A stretch of 46,496 nucleotides of DNA from an uncultured Marinosulfonomonas sp. GTDB lineage: Bacteria; Pseudomonadota; Alphaproteobacteria; Rhodobacterales; Rhodobacteraceae. Every line of letters starts with the position of its first letter. Positions within the stretch are counted from its first letter, which is position 1. The translations under genes were made by a program, and so were the position numbers. The notes under the pieces were generated by a model that saw only the letters and a program-made list of their open reading frames with translations, was not told where the DNA came from and made no database searches. Positions 24,310 to 32,086 of the stretch are shown piece by piece. The stretch is taken from positions 1 through 46,496 of the forward strand of contig CAMZKY010000123.1 in assembly GCA_947311455.1 (NCBI GenBank). The letters are read 5' to 3'.

Positions 24310-25416
24310 TTACCTGACAATAAATTCTGCATGTAGCGCGCCAGCGGCCTTGATGCTTTTTAAAATGTCTATCATATTTCGCGGGGAAACCCCCAAAGCA
24401 TTTAGACCAGCAATCACTTCTGACAGCGATGTCGTATCCGGCACCTCAACCAAACCAATTCCACCACTGTTTTGAATTGAAGCACTGGTGCGCGGCACAA
24501 CAACAGTTTGACCAGCCGCAAATGGATTCGGCTGCACAGCAATCGGTGTTTCTTCTACACGTAATGTTAGGCTACCTTGCGACACGGCCACACGAGAAAT
24601 CCGTACATCTTCACCCATCACAATCGTGCCAGAGCTCTGATCAACAATAACGCGCGCTTTTCGTTGTGGGCTAACCAGAATATTCTCAATACTTGAAATC
24701 GCATGTGCGGGGGTGGCTTTGCGCGTTTTGCCAATATCAATTTGCACTGTGCCCGCATCTAACATCAGCGCCACACGCCTGCCAAAATTCGTGTTGATTG
24801 CCGTTTCAATTCGTTCCGCCGTTGTAAAATCGGGGTCGCGCAAGGCAAGGCGTATTTGAGTTAGGCTCGCAAAATCAAATTCAACTTCACGCTCTACATA
24901 GGCCCCCGCAGGAATCGAGCCCGCTGTCGGAACCCCCTGCGTAACACTACCTGCATTGCCTTCGGCCGAAACACCGCCTGCGATGATTGTTCCTTGTGCC
25001 ACCGCATATATCTGGCCATCCGCTGCATTCAACGGGGTCATAATCAAGGTGCCCCCCAAAAGGCTTTTCGCGTCTCCTATTGCCGAAACCGTCACATCAA
25101 TGCGCCCGCCCGCCCGCGAAAACGCAGGTAAATTTGCGGTGACAAACACGGCTGCAACATTTTTTGGCCTAAATTGTTCGCCCGTAATATTAACGCCAAG
25201 CCGTTCAAGAATGTTTGACATGATGTCTTCTGTAAATGGTGCGTTTCTGATGCCGTCTCCGGTACCATTCAATCCAACAACCAGCCCGTACCCAACCAGA
25301 TTATTCCCACGTACGCCGTCAAATTCTACGAGGTCTTTGATCCGAATGGGGCTACTTATCCCTGATGTGGGTGCCAGCATTGAAAAAAGAACAAGTAGAA
25401 TTAGGCGTTTTATCAT
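24310..25416 (-). CDS. flgI: Flagellar P-ring protein FlgI
   Basis: 368 residues, exported to the periplasm where it forms the P ring around the rod in peptidoglycan. Signal peptide MIKRLILLVLFSMLAPTSGI; mature start SSPIRIKDLVEFDGVRGNNL is characteristic. Later hallmarks are GYGLVVGLNGTGDG, RKARVIVDQSSGTIVMGED and, near the C-terminus, LNALGVSPRNMIDILKSIKA. The ATG overlaps the flgL stop (ATGA). Last gene of flgE-flgK-flgL-flgI. Confidence 0.97.
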   Translation of the reverse strand: MIKRLILLVLFSMLAPTSGISSPIRIKDLVEFDGVRGNNLVGYGLVVGLNGTGDGIRNAPFTEDIMSNILERLGVNITGEQFRPKNVAAVFVTANLPAFSRAGGRIDVTVSAIGDAKSLLGGTLIMTPLNAADGQIYAVAQGTIIAGGVSAEGNAGSVTQGVPTAGSIPAGAYVEREVEFDFASLTQIRLALRDPDFTTAERIETAINTNFGRRVALMLDAGTVQIDIGKTRKATPAHAISSIENILVSPQRKARVIVDQSSGTIVMGEDVRISRVAVSQGSLTLRVEETPIAVQPNPFAAGQTVVVPRTSASIQNSGGIGLVEVPDTTSLSEVIAGLNALGVSPRNMIDILKSIKAAGALHAEFIVR

Positions 25417-26423
25417 CGTAAGAAATCCATCAAGCTAAGGCGCGACATGCGCGCGGTGAGGGTATACATCGTTTCAAGTTGAGTCTGAACGGCCTTCAAT
25501 TTGGTGGCCGCCTCATATGGATCCACTGACAAAATATCTGATCTAAACATCTCTAATGCGGATTTTTCTGCACTATTTTGAGTGCTAATTGTCTCGATAT
25601 AGGCTTCGGATTCCCCAATATCAGCCCTTAGTTGGGTTTGTTGCGCGTTTGCTGAAATCAGGCCTTCACCCGCCTTTCGCAATAGTGCGGATTGCTCTGC
25701 AGTGTTGCCATCAAGCGGCCCATCTGTTGCAAGCGCGGCCATAGCAAATGCTTTTAACGTGTTGCGAATAGCGGGATCGGCCGCGGTGATCGAAATATCT
25801 GCCTGCTCGCCTTCACCGATTCTTTGAGGGGCAAGAGGCGTATCTGATCCAATATAACCCGCTGTCTCAAACCCGCCTCCAGGAAGATTAAACCAATCAT
25901 CAATTGCAGCGGTAACGCCATCTGCGGTGGTTTCGCCTGCTATCGCAGCACCAAGATCATTCAACATGGTGTTGGCATCAATCACCGCAGGCATGTCCGT
26001 CTTGTCACCGGCAAAAACACTACGCCCACCCACCTGTGTGTTCAATGCCGATACCACCGACTTGAATTTTGCTTTTGCGTCTGTTGCCATGCTTTGAATT
26101 TGTGTCTGGCCATCAGAACCCGCCGAAATCAACAGATTTGAAGATGCCGAGGTTGTCCAGCCTTGTATTGCTTCAAGCGACGCTTGCATTGCCGAAGCAA
26201 AAAATGCTGCTTCGGTAGATGCTGTTCTGTAGGAATCCAGCGTTCTTAATGTGGTCTCGATTTCCGAAAGCTGCGAATAGTTTCCGCGCAGGCGTTTGGC
26301 CACATCAGCGGAACTACCGGTCACCAATTCCTTGGAATGAATATCGGTCAGGGCCTTAAGGCGGGCAAAATCGCGACGGGTTGAATACGCCTGTGCAAGA
26401 TCGCCGTAAGAAACATATGCCAT
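25413..26423 (-). CDS. flgL: Hook-filament junction protein FlgL
   Basis: 336 residues with the flagellin-like terminal helices (YGDLAQAYSTRRDFARLKAL at the N-terminus; LKAVQTQLETMYTLTARMS at the C-terminus), consistent with FlgL/HAP3, which links the hook to the filament. The central region carries the usual variable domain. It begins 3 bases after the flgK stop and overlaps flgI. The N-terminal helix is shorter than in enteric FlgL, as in other Rhodobacterales. Confidence 0.88.
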   Translation of the reverse strand: MAYVSYGDLAQAYSTRRDFARLKALTDIHSKELVTGSSADVAKRLRGNYSQLSEIETTLRTLDSYRTASTEAAFFASAMQASLEAIQGWTTSASSNLLISAGSDGQTQIQSMATDAKAKFKSVVSALNTQVGGRSVFAGDKTDMPAVIDANTMLNDLGAAIAGETTADGVTAAIDDWFNLPGGGFETAGYIGSDTPLAPQRIGEGEQADISITAADPAIRNTLKAFAMAALATDGPLDGNTAEQSALLRKAGEGLISANAQQTQLRADIGESEAYIETISTQNSAEKSALEMFRSDILSVDPYEAATKLKAVQTQLETMYTLTARMSRLSLMDFLR

Positions 26424-26426
26424 CAG

Positions 26427-27881
26427 TTAAATCCTCAACAAAGTGTCCATTAGGGTTTCAAGTGTTTTGATTACGCGTGCATTTGCGGAATAGGATTGTT
26501 CAACCAATAGTAATTGCTGCATTTCGTAATCCGTATCCACACCCCCCTGCAACTCCTGCGCTTTCAGGGCGTCCACTTTTGCCGTAGAAAATGCGCGCGA
26601 CGCGTCAAACCCTTGGCGATCTGATGCGATCATCGACAAAAAATCGCCAGCAAGGCCAACCACGCTTCGTGCGGCGCCAATAAAAGAACCCGAGACCGGA
26701 ACACGGTTTTCCGTAAGGGTTGTAGAAAGGGTTTGAAGGAGAGATCCATTTCCAACATTGCCAGCAACAGCCGCCCCAATGCCATCCCGTAAACGCCAGA
26801 TTTTCCCTCCGCGTGTTGGATCAACACGCTCGTTAATTGTAATCCTGCCAGCCAAACCTTCTTCGTTGAATGGGTCGAAAAAAGAGTTATAGTCCGTAAA
26901 CAGACCCGCATCCAAAGGGCCAAGAGTGGCGTCAACTGCTGGATCTTGGAAGCGCTCAACAATATCGCGCGCAACTGCATCCAGATTTTCTTGAGCGGTA
27001 ATCGCAGCAGAATCGCGAATACTAAAGCTGGCAGCCAGAGAACCGCCAGACAGGATGCCATTTTCGTTAGACGTGATCGGAGTGTCATTGATTGTCAGTC
27101 CACTTAAAGAACCCGCATCCAATGTCATATCGGGGGTAATAATCCCAACCGAAGTAAATCCGATTGTTGATGCACGACCATCCAGCAATATTGCACCACC
27201 GGTTGTAATCAATGCCACTTGCCCACGCGCGCGCGGAACTTCTTTGAGAGGAACAATTTCGGCGATCCGATCAATTGCGACCTGCCGTTGATCCATTAGG
27301 CCTGACACCTCGCGCCCACCAGCATTTTGCGCTAAAATCTGGCTATTTAGTTTTTGAATTTTCTGAAGCGAATCATTTAGAAAACGAACCTGCTGATCAA
27401 TCGATTGGTCTGCCTGCATCCTTTGGTTCTGTATCTCGTTCGAGATGGTGTTCAGATGATCGGTTAATCCCTGTGCTGACCGCAAAACATTTTGCAAGCG
27501 CGGCTCCGAATCTGGCCGACTAGCGGCCTCAATAAGCGAGGCGTCTAAGCCAGCCAGCCGATCAGACAACGAACCAGGGTCTCCGGGTGCACCGATAACT
27601 GTTTCGATGCGTTTTAAAAAATCACCCATTGTCGTCGAGGCTGCCAAACCTGCATCCGCAACCCTGCGGTCATTAATAACCACCTGATCCACAATACGCG
27701 TGGTGCCATCAATGAACACACCAGAACCTGATCCGCCTAATACCCGCGAAGATGTATCCAAACGGCGGCGACCATATCCTTCGGTTTGGGCATTGGCAAT
27801 GTTGGAAGACACAATATCGGCAGCCCGCGACGCAGCGGTTAAGCCGGAAAGCGCGTTATTCAATGAACTGGATATACTCAT
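26427..27881 (-). CDS. flgK: Hook-associated protein FlgK
   Basis: 484 residues. FlgK/HAP1 is the first junction protein placed on the hook. N-terminal axial-protein motif SSLNNALSGLTAASRAADIV followed by SSNIANAQTEGYGRRRL, and the C-terminal EMQQLLLVEQSYSANARVIK, typical of the family. GAGGATTAG precedes the ATG. It lies 30 bases after flgE and 3 bases before flgL. Confidence 0.95.
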   Translation of the reverse strand: MSISSSLNNALSGLTAASRAADIVSSNIANAQTEGYGRRRLDTSSRVLGGSGSGVFIDGTTRIVDQVVINDRRVADAGLAASTTMGDFLKRIETVIGAPGDPGSLSDRLAGLDASLIEAASRPDSEPRLQNVLRSAQGLTDHLNTISNEIQNQRMQADQSIDQQVRFLNDSLQKIQKLNSQILAQNAGGREVSGLMDQRQVAIDRIAEIVPLKEVPRARGQVALITTGGAILLDGRASTIGFTSVGIITPDMTLDAGSLSGLTINDTPITSNENGILSGGSLAASFSIRDSAAITAQENLDAVARDIVERFQDPAVDATLGPLDAGLFTDYNSFFDPFNEEGLAGRITINERVDPTRGGKIWRLRDGIGAAVAGNVGNGSLLQTLSTTLTENRVPVSGSFIGAARSVVGLAGDFLSMIASDRQGFDASRAFSTAKVDALKAQELQGGVDTDYEMQQLLLVEQSYSANARVIKTLETLMDTLLRI

Positions 27882-27910
27882 GACTAATCCTCTGCTATCT
27901 TGTCTATTCT

Positions 27911-29218
27911 TTACCGTTTAATGTTTGTGGTTTCTTGCAGCATTTCATCAACGGTTTGGATAACCTTTGCGTTTGAAGAATACGCACGCTGCGTTTGAAT
28001 TAGCGCCGTCAGTTCCGCCGCCACATCGGTGGTTGAGCTTTCAAGCGCATAGCCTTGGATTGATCCAGTCGGCCCATCACCGGCATCCCACATAAAGAAT
28101 GAACCAGAAACCGGCGACACCTGATACGCCTGATTACTAAGCGAGTTCAGACCATTAGGGTTGGGCACGTCAACCAGCGGAACTTGATAAATTGTTCGGA
28201 TAAATCCGGTATCATATGTGGCACTAATATATCCATTTTCATCGATATCTACCGATGTCAGATTCCCAACCGGAGAACCGTCTTTAATAATGGACGTGGG
28301 GGCGAAACTATCGGAGAGTTGGGTAAGCCCGTTCGGGTCACCAACTTTGCCGATGGTCACGGCCAAGGGGCCACCAGCCACAGTCAAGGCAAGCGTGCCG
28401 GTTGCGGCATCATATGCCCCGCCTGAAACAGGCGTAACCGATAACAAGGTGCCGCCATTGGCGCTCGTGTTATCAAAAACCAGTGTATATTCTCCGATCA
28501 CTGCACCAGCTTGGGCAGAATCTTTGACTTTCATCGTCCATGTGTTTGAAGCCCCTGTAGCTGGGACAGTTGGTGTAAACGAAATATCAAGAGTTTCCGA
28601 TGTGCCAAGGTTGCCGAAATATTCAACGGACAGTGGAAGAACATCACCAGATGCACCAGCAACTGTGCTTGTGGCAGGTAGATTAACACCCAAATTCATC
28701 CTTGTAGTGGGGTCGCTTGCAGTCTGATTGGCGTTGATTACAACCGGAACCAGGCCTGCAATCGTGTCTCGTGGAAATGTTGGAATACTGCCATCCGAAT
28801 TTGCAGGCCAACCCATTAGAACCAAGCCAGATTCTGTTTTTAGAACACCGTTTGAATCGGTGTGAAATGATCCTGTGGTCGTCATCAACAACCGATCCGG
28901 TGCACTTCCCGCACCTAAAGACACCGAAGATGTTACCGGAAGCATCCCGCGCCCGCCTACGGCAACATCCAATGCGTTGGATGTTGAAACAAGAGAGCCA
29001 CGTTCATCGATTTTTCGAAATGTTGAAGCGCGAACGCCACCAGCGGAATATCGGCCAGCTCCCGCGCTTTTGTTAATAACCAGAGATTCAAAATTTGTTT
29101 CGGCACGCTTGTATCCATAGGTGCTAGAATTTGCGATGTTGTCCGCAATTGTTGCCAAACGTGTAGCGTTCGAGGCAAGCCCCGAGACGCCAGCGTTTAG
29201 TGATGATGAAATCGACAT
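27911..29218 (-). CDS. flgE: Flagellar hook protein FlgE
   Basis: 435 residues. FlgE builds the curved hook. The axial start MSISSSLNAGVSGLASNATR then ATIADNIANSSTYGYKRAET marks the N-terminal rod-like region; the C-terminus has LTALIQTQRAYSSNAKVIQT. ATG 29218 is preferred over an upstream in-frame codon at 29245 because AGAAAGG lies 7-8 bases before it and it restores the family N-terminus. It shares near-identical first residues with FlgK (MSISSSLN), reflecting common export and assembly signals. Confidence 0.95.
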   Translation of the reverse strand: MSISSSLNAGVSGLASNATRLATIADNIANSSTYGYKRAETNFESLVINKSAGAGRYSAGGVRASTFRKIDERGSLVSTSNALDVAVGGRGMLPVTSSVSLGAGSAPDRLLMTTTGSFHTDSNGVLKTESGLVLMGWPANSDGSIPTFPRDTIAGLVPVVINANQTASDPTTRMNLGVNLPATSTVAGASGDVLPLSVEYFGNLGTSETLDISFTPTVPATGASNTWTMKVKDSAQAGAVIGEYTLVFDNTSANGGTLLSVTPVSGGAYDAATGTLALTVAGGPLAVTIGKVGDPNGLTQLSDSFAPTSIIKDGSPVGNLTSVDIDENGYISATYDTGFIRTIYQVPLVDVPNPNGLNSLSNQAYQVSPVSGSFFMWDAGDGPTGSIQGYALESSTTDVAAELTALIQTQRAYSSNAKVIQTVDEMLQETTNIKR

Positions 29219-29238
29219 ATTGTGCCTTTCTGCTGCAT

Positions 29239-29253
29239 AAACCAAATTGGTTT
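29239..29253 (-). repeat. Inverted repeat in the flgE leader
   Basis: AAACCAA-A-TTGGTTT, a 7-base perfect inverted repeat with a one-base centre, 21 bases upstream of the flgE start. It resembles a dimeric repressor operator more than an RNA hairpin because the loop is too short. The regulator is unknown. Confidence 0.35.
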
Positions 29254-29314
29254 CTAAAACAGCTTTAGCCGCTGGCTATTAACAGGCCCCTAATAGTTAA
29301 AATCCAAAATAGTT

Positions 29315-30166
29315 TTATAGGTCAGAGCGCAATAGGATAATTTCCAACCGATTATTTCGAACCGCCATCAGATTTCGCACTTTGGGTTTTCGATCAGCAA
29401 AACCCGTCACTCGTTGAATCCGTTTCGGTTCTAGCCCAACATGCTCCAGAAGCTTCCGCGTTTGATCTGCACGCGTGCTTGAAAGATCCCACGACGGATT
29501 ATTTTCCAGAACAATTGCACTTGATCGTGTATGCCCATTTATAGCCACCTCGTTAGTAACCAACTGGAAGACATCAACGAGCATTGTTGTAACGTTAATC
29601 ATAATTTCCGTTGGCTCAGATGTGTCTTTGATAAATAATGGATCATCAACTAGGTCAAAGATTTCGATAATCAAACCTTCGTCGGTTAGGCGCGTATCTA
29701 CATGGCGCAGCGCGTTGTCCAAAATCATGCTTTCGCCACCGCCACCTACTAACATGGATTCAATCTCGGCAAATTGGGCGTTTGTTTCAGAATCGGCACT
29801 GTCCTCGCCGTCGTCAACACCCGTGCTTCCCTGCGCCTGGTTTTCTTCTGTTGGCTTGCTATCAGAGGCCCCGGTTCCATTGCGTGCTAACGTTTCTTCT
29901 GAAAACATACTATCGCCACCAAAGGCACCATCACCACCGCCTGATACACGGCTAAGCGGAATTGTCGGACTAAAGTAATCCGCGATTCCTTTTCTTTGAC
30001 TTTCCGTCGTCGCATTTAACAGCCACATCAACATAAAAAAGGCCATCATGGCCGTTACAAAGTCAGCATAGGCAACTTTCCAAGCACCACCATGGTGCCC
30101 ACCGCCGTCGATAACTTTTTTACGTTTAATGATTATAACTGGAGCAACACTATTTTGCGCATCCAT
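29315..30166 (-). CDS. motB: Flagellar stator protein MotB
   Basis: 283 residues. One N-terminal helix containing the proton-carrying Asp (WKVAYADFVTAMMAFFMLMW), a Gly/Ser/acidic linker with plug-like character (about 70-130), and a C-terminal OmpA-like peptidoglycan-binding domain (INGHTRSSAIVLENNPSWDL, SSTRADQTRKLLEHVGLEPK). ATG 30166 is favoured by GAGGTGGTGGA just upstream and by the normal MotB N-terminus (MDAQNSVAPVIIIKRKK). It pairs with MotA, encoded 10 kb away. Confidence 0.94.
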   Translation of the reverse strand: MDAQNSVAPVIIIKRKKVIDGGGHHGGAWKVAYADFVTAMMAFFMLMWLLNATTESQRKGIADYFSPTIPLSRVSGGGDGAFGGDSMFSEETLARNGTGASDSKPTEENQAQGSTGVDDGEDSADSETNAQFAEIESMLVGGGGESMILDNALRHVDTRLTDEGLIIEIFDLVDDPLFIKDTSEPTEIMINVTTMLVDVFQLVTNEVAINGHTRSSAIVLENNPSWDLSSTRADQTRKLLEHVGLEPKRIQRVTGFADRKPKVRNLMAVRNNRLEIILLRSDL

Positions 30167-30246
30167 TCCACCACCTCGTATTTCACCCAACTCCAGATAT
30201 ATCCGGTAGGTATGAACACAGGTTTAACCTTTAAAATTGTGCCTAC

Positions 30247-31143
30247 TTATTCTTGCAGCATATCCCGCAAAGTGGCTTCAAGGCTGATTTTGGGGGCCCA
30301 TGATGTTTTAGCAGATATTTTGTCTATGTTTGCCACGCTGGCCAACACTTCGGTGCTGGCTTTGGCGGCTGTTATCACGGGTTTGGCACCTTGCGAACGA
30401 CATATCAATTCCAGTATTCGGCCTATAGGAACACCTACACCTTGTGCGACATTATAAATTCCGTTCGGCACATCACCTGTCAGAGCAATCAATGCGCTCG
30501 CAACATCGCGCACATCTACAAAATCCCGAACTATCGACAAATCACCTGTCGAAATAGCATCCGGGTTTTCGGCAAGCTGGTTTAAGAATGCAAGCGGGAC
30601 CATAGTAGGCGCTTGCCCCAGGCCGATAACATTAAACGGTACCGCTATTCGAACCGGAAGTGTGCCGCGCTGATTATACATACTTCCTAACATCACTGCC
30701 GCCGCCTTGCTAACGCCATAAAATCCGCTGGGTGCAAAAGAGTGGGTTTCCGGAATACTGATTTGGTTTTTCTCCATAGGCGCATAAATTGCAGCTGTCG
30801 AAACCAAAATCATCGCGGGTTTGGTTTCCAGGGATTGTGCGGCATCGAGCAATCGAGCTGTTGTAGTGTAATTGTCTCGCATAAGGGCACTCTGCCCCGT
30901 GATATCTTGCGGTTCGCGAATCCTGCCAGCACAATGAATAATTGCGTCAGGTTGGAATTTTTTCAGAATAGGAGCCACAGCATCACTTGCAAGATCGACA
31001 TGGGCTTGTTGATCAATATTAATTTTACATACCTTATTTCGAACCAGCCCCAGAACACAAACGCCCTGAGCGACAAGCTGTTTACAAACCTCGCCACCGA
31101 TAAATCCGCCCGCGCCAGTAACAACTATTTTTTTGCTATCCAT
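30247..31143 (-). CDS. NAD-dependent epimerase/dehydratase (extended SDR)
   Basis: About 298 residues with the N-terminal Rossmann motif TGAGGFIGGEVCKQL, a catalytic Ser/Tyr/Lys set (VSTAAIYAPM and FYGVSKAAAV, i.e. YxxxK) and a substrate domain with GLGQAPTMVPLAFL and GIYNVAQGVGVPIGRI. It belongs to the nucleotide-sugar epimerase/dehydratase group; the substrate cannot be read from sequence. It lies between motB and a response regulator, on the same strand. A role in flagellin or surface glycan modification is possible but only suggested by position. GTG 31146 is an alternative start. Confidence 0.85.
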   Translation of the reverse strand: MDSKKIVVTGAGGFIGGEVCKQLVAQGVCVLGLVRNKVCKINIDQQAHVDLASDAVAPILKKFQPDAIIHCAGRIREPQDITGQSALMRDNYTTTARLLDAAQSLETKPAMILVSTAAIYAPMEKNQISIPETHSFAPSGFYGVSKAAAVMLGSMYNQRGTLPVRIAVPFNVIGLGQAPTMVPLAFLNQLAENPDAISTGDLSIVRDFVDVRDVASALIALTGDVPNGIYNVAQGVGVPIGRILELICRSQGAKPVITAAKASTEVLASVANIDKISAKTSWAPKISLEATLRDMLQE

Positions 31144-31199
31144 CACGCCCTAAACCCAACTTTTAGAATTTCAATAAACGACTAAAAAACAATAACGGG

Positions 31200-31931
31200 C
31201 TAGGTTTTGGTTTTCTGAACAGGCACAACAAAACTGTAGCCGACGCCGTGGATGGTTTTGATATAAACTTTAATATTGGATCCACCCGTTTCCAGTTTTT
31301 TACGAAGCCGAACGATATGCACGTCAACCGAGCGATCGCCGGAAAAGCTTTCACGTCCGCGCGCAACATCTAGCAATTGGTTTCTGCTAAAAACCTGGCC
31401 TGGGTGCGCCAAAAAAGTATGTAAAATTTCGAATTCTGTGGTAGTAATTTCACAGCTTTGCTGGGTATTCGCGTTGGTTAACGAACGCTCACTCAAATTT
31501 ACAACCCATTCACCAAATTTATACGCAACTCCGGCGTCAGCCTGTTCTACGACATCGGTGCTACAGCGGCGCAAAATTGTTCGGATTCGCGCAAGAAGTT
31601 CACGCGGCTCATACGGCTTAACCATGTAATCATCCGCACCAAATTCAAGGCCGACAACACGATCAAATGCTTCGTCGCGGCCAGATAGAACAAGAATAGG
31701 GATGCTGGATTTTGATCGCAAGTCACGGGTTATTTCAAGGCCGCTTTTTCCAGGTAGCCCTATGTCCAGAATGCAAAGATCAACATTTTCATTGGCAAGA
31801 ACATTTTCCATTTCCCGCCAATCCGGCGCGCAAGCCACGCGGAATTCCTGCTTTTCAAGATACCGTTTCAGAAATGAAGTAATCTGCGGATCATCATCCA
31901 CCACGAGGATCAATGATTTTCGAAATGACAT
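31200..31931 (-). CDS. OmpR/PhoB-family response regulator
   Basis: 243 residues. Receiver domain with acidic pocket VVDDD and phospho-acceptor Asp56 (DLCILDIGLPGKSG), conserved Thr/Ser position LVLSGRD and Lys in MVKPYEPREL. The C-terminal winged-helix DNA-binding domain is seen in EITTTEFEILHTFLAHPGQV and RSVDVHIVRLRKKLE, ending IKTIHGVGYSFV. A strong AAGGATAGATAC precedes the ATG. It diverges from the hybrid histidine kinase at 32087 across 155 bases, which makes a functional pair likely. Confidence 0.93.
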   Translation of the reverse strand: MSFRKSLILVVDDDPQITSFLKRYLEKQEFRVACAPDWREMENVLANENVDLCILDIGLPGKSGLEITRDLRSKSSIPILVLSGRDEAFDRVVGLEFGADDYMVKPYEPRELLARIRTILRRCSTDVVEQADAGVAYKFGEWVVNLSERSLTNANTQQSCEITTTEFEILHTFLAHPGQVFSRNQLLDVARGRESFSGDRSVDVHIVRLRKKLETGGSNIKVYIKTIHGVGYSFVVPVQKTKT

Positions 31932-32086
31932 GTATCTATCCTTGAGTCGCGCATAAAATATACTAGCAAACCCTTAAAAAAAATGCACGCGGTATTTATA
32001 CTGCAATCACTTCGAAAGGCGTTTGTGCCATATGGTAGTTCATCGCACTTTAGGCTACACTGACAAGGTACAATAGTAGGCCTAGA
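31932..32086. promoter_or_regulatory. Divergent promoter region between regulator and kinase
   Basis: 155 bases, AT-rich, no gene. It holds a GAGTC (GANTC) methylation site near the regulator start, the small inverted repeat GTAT-TT-ATAC, and TACACT (32056-32061), a possible -10 for the kinase gene. No clear -35 partner is seen. Confidence 0.3.
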
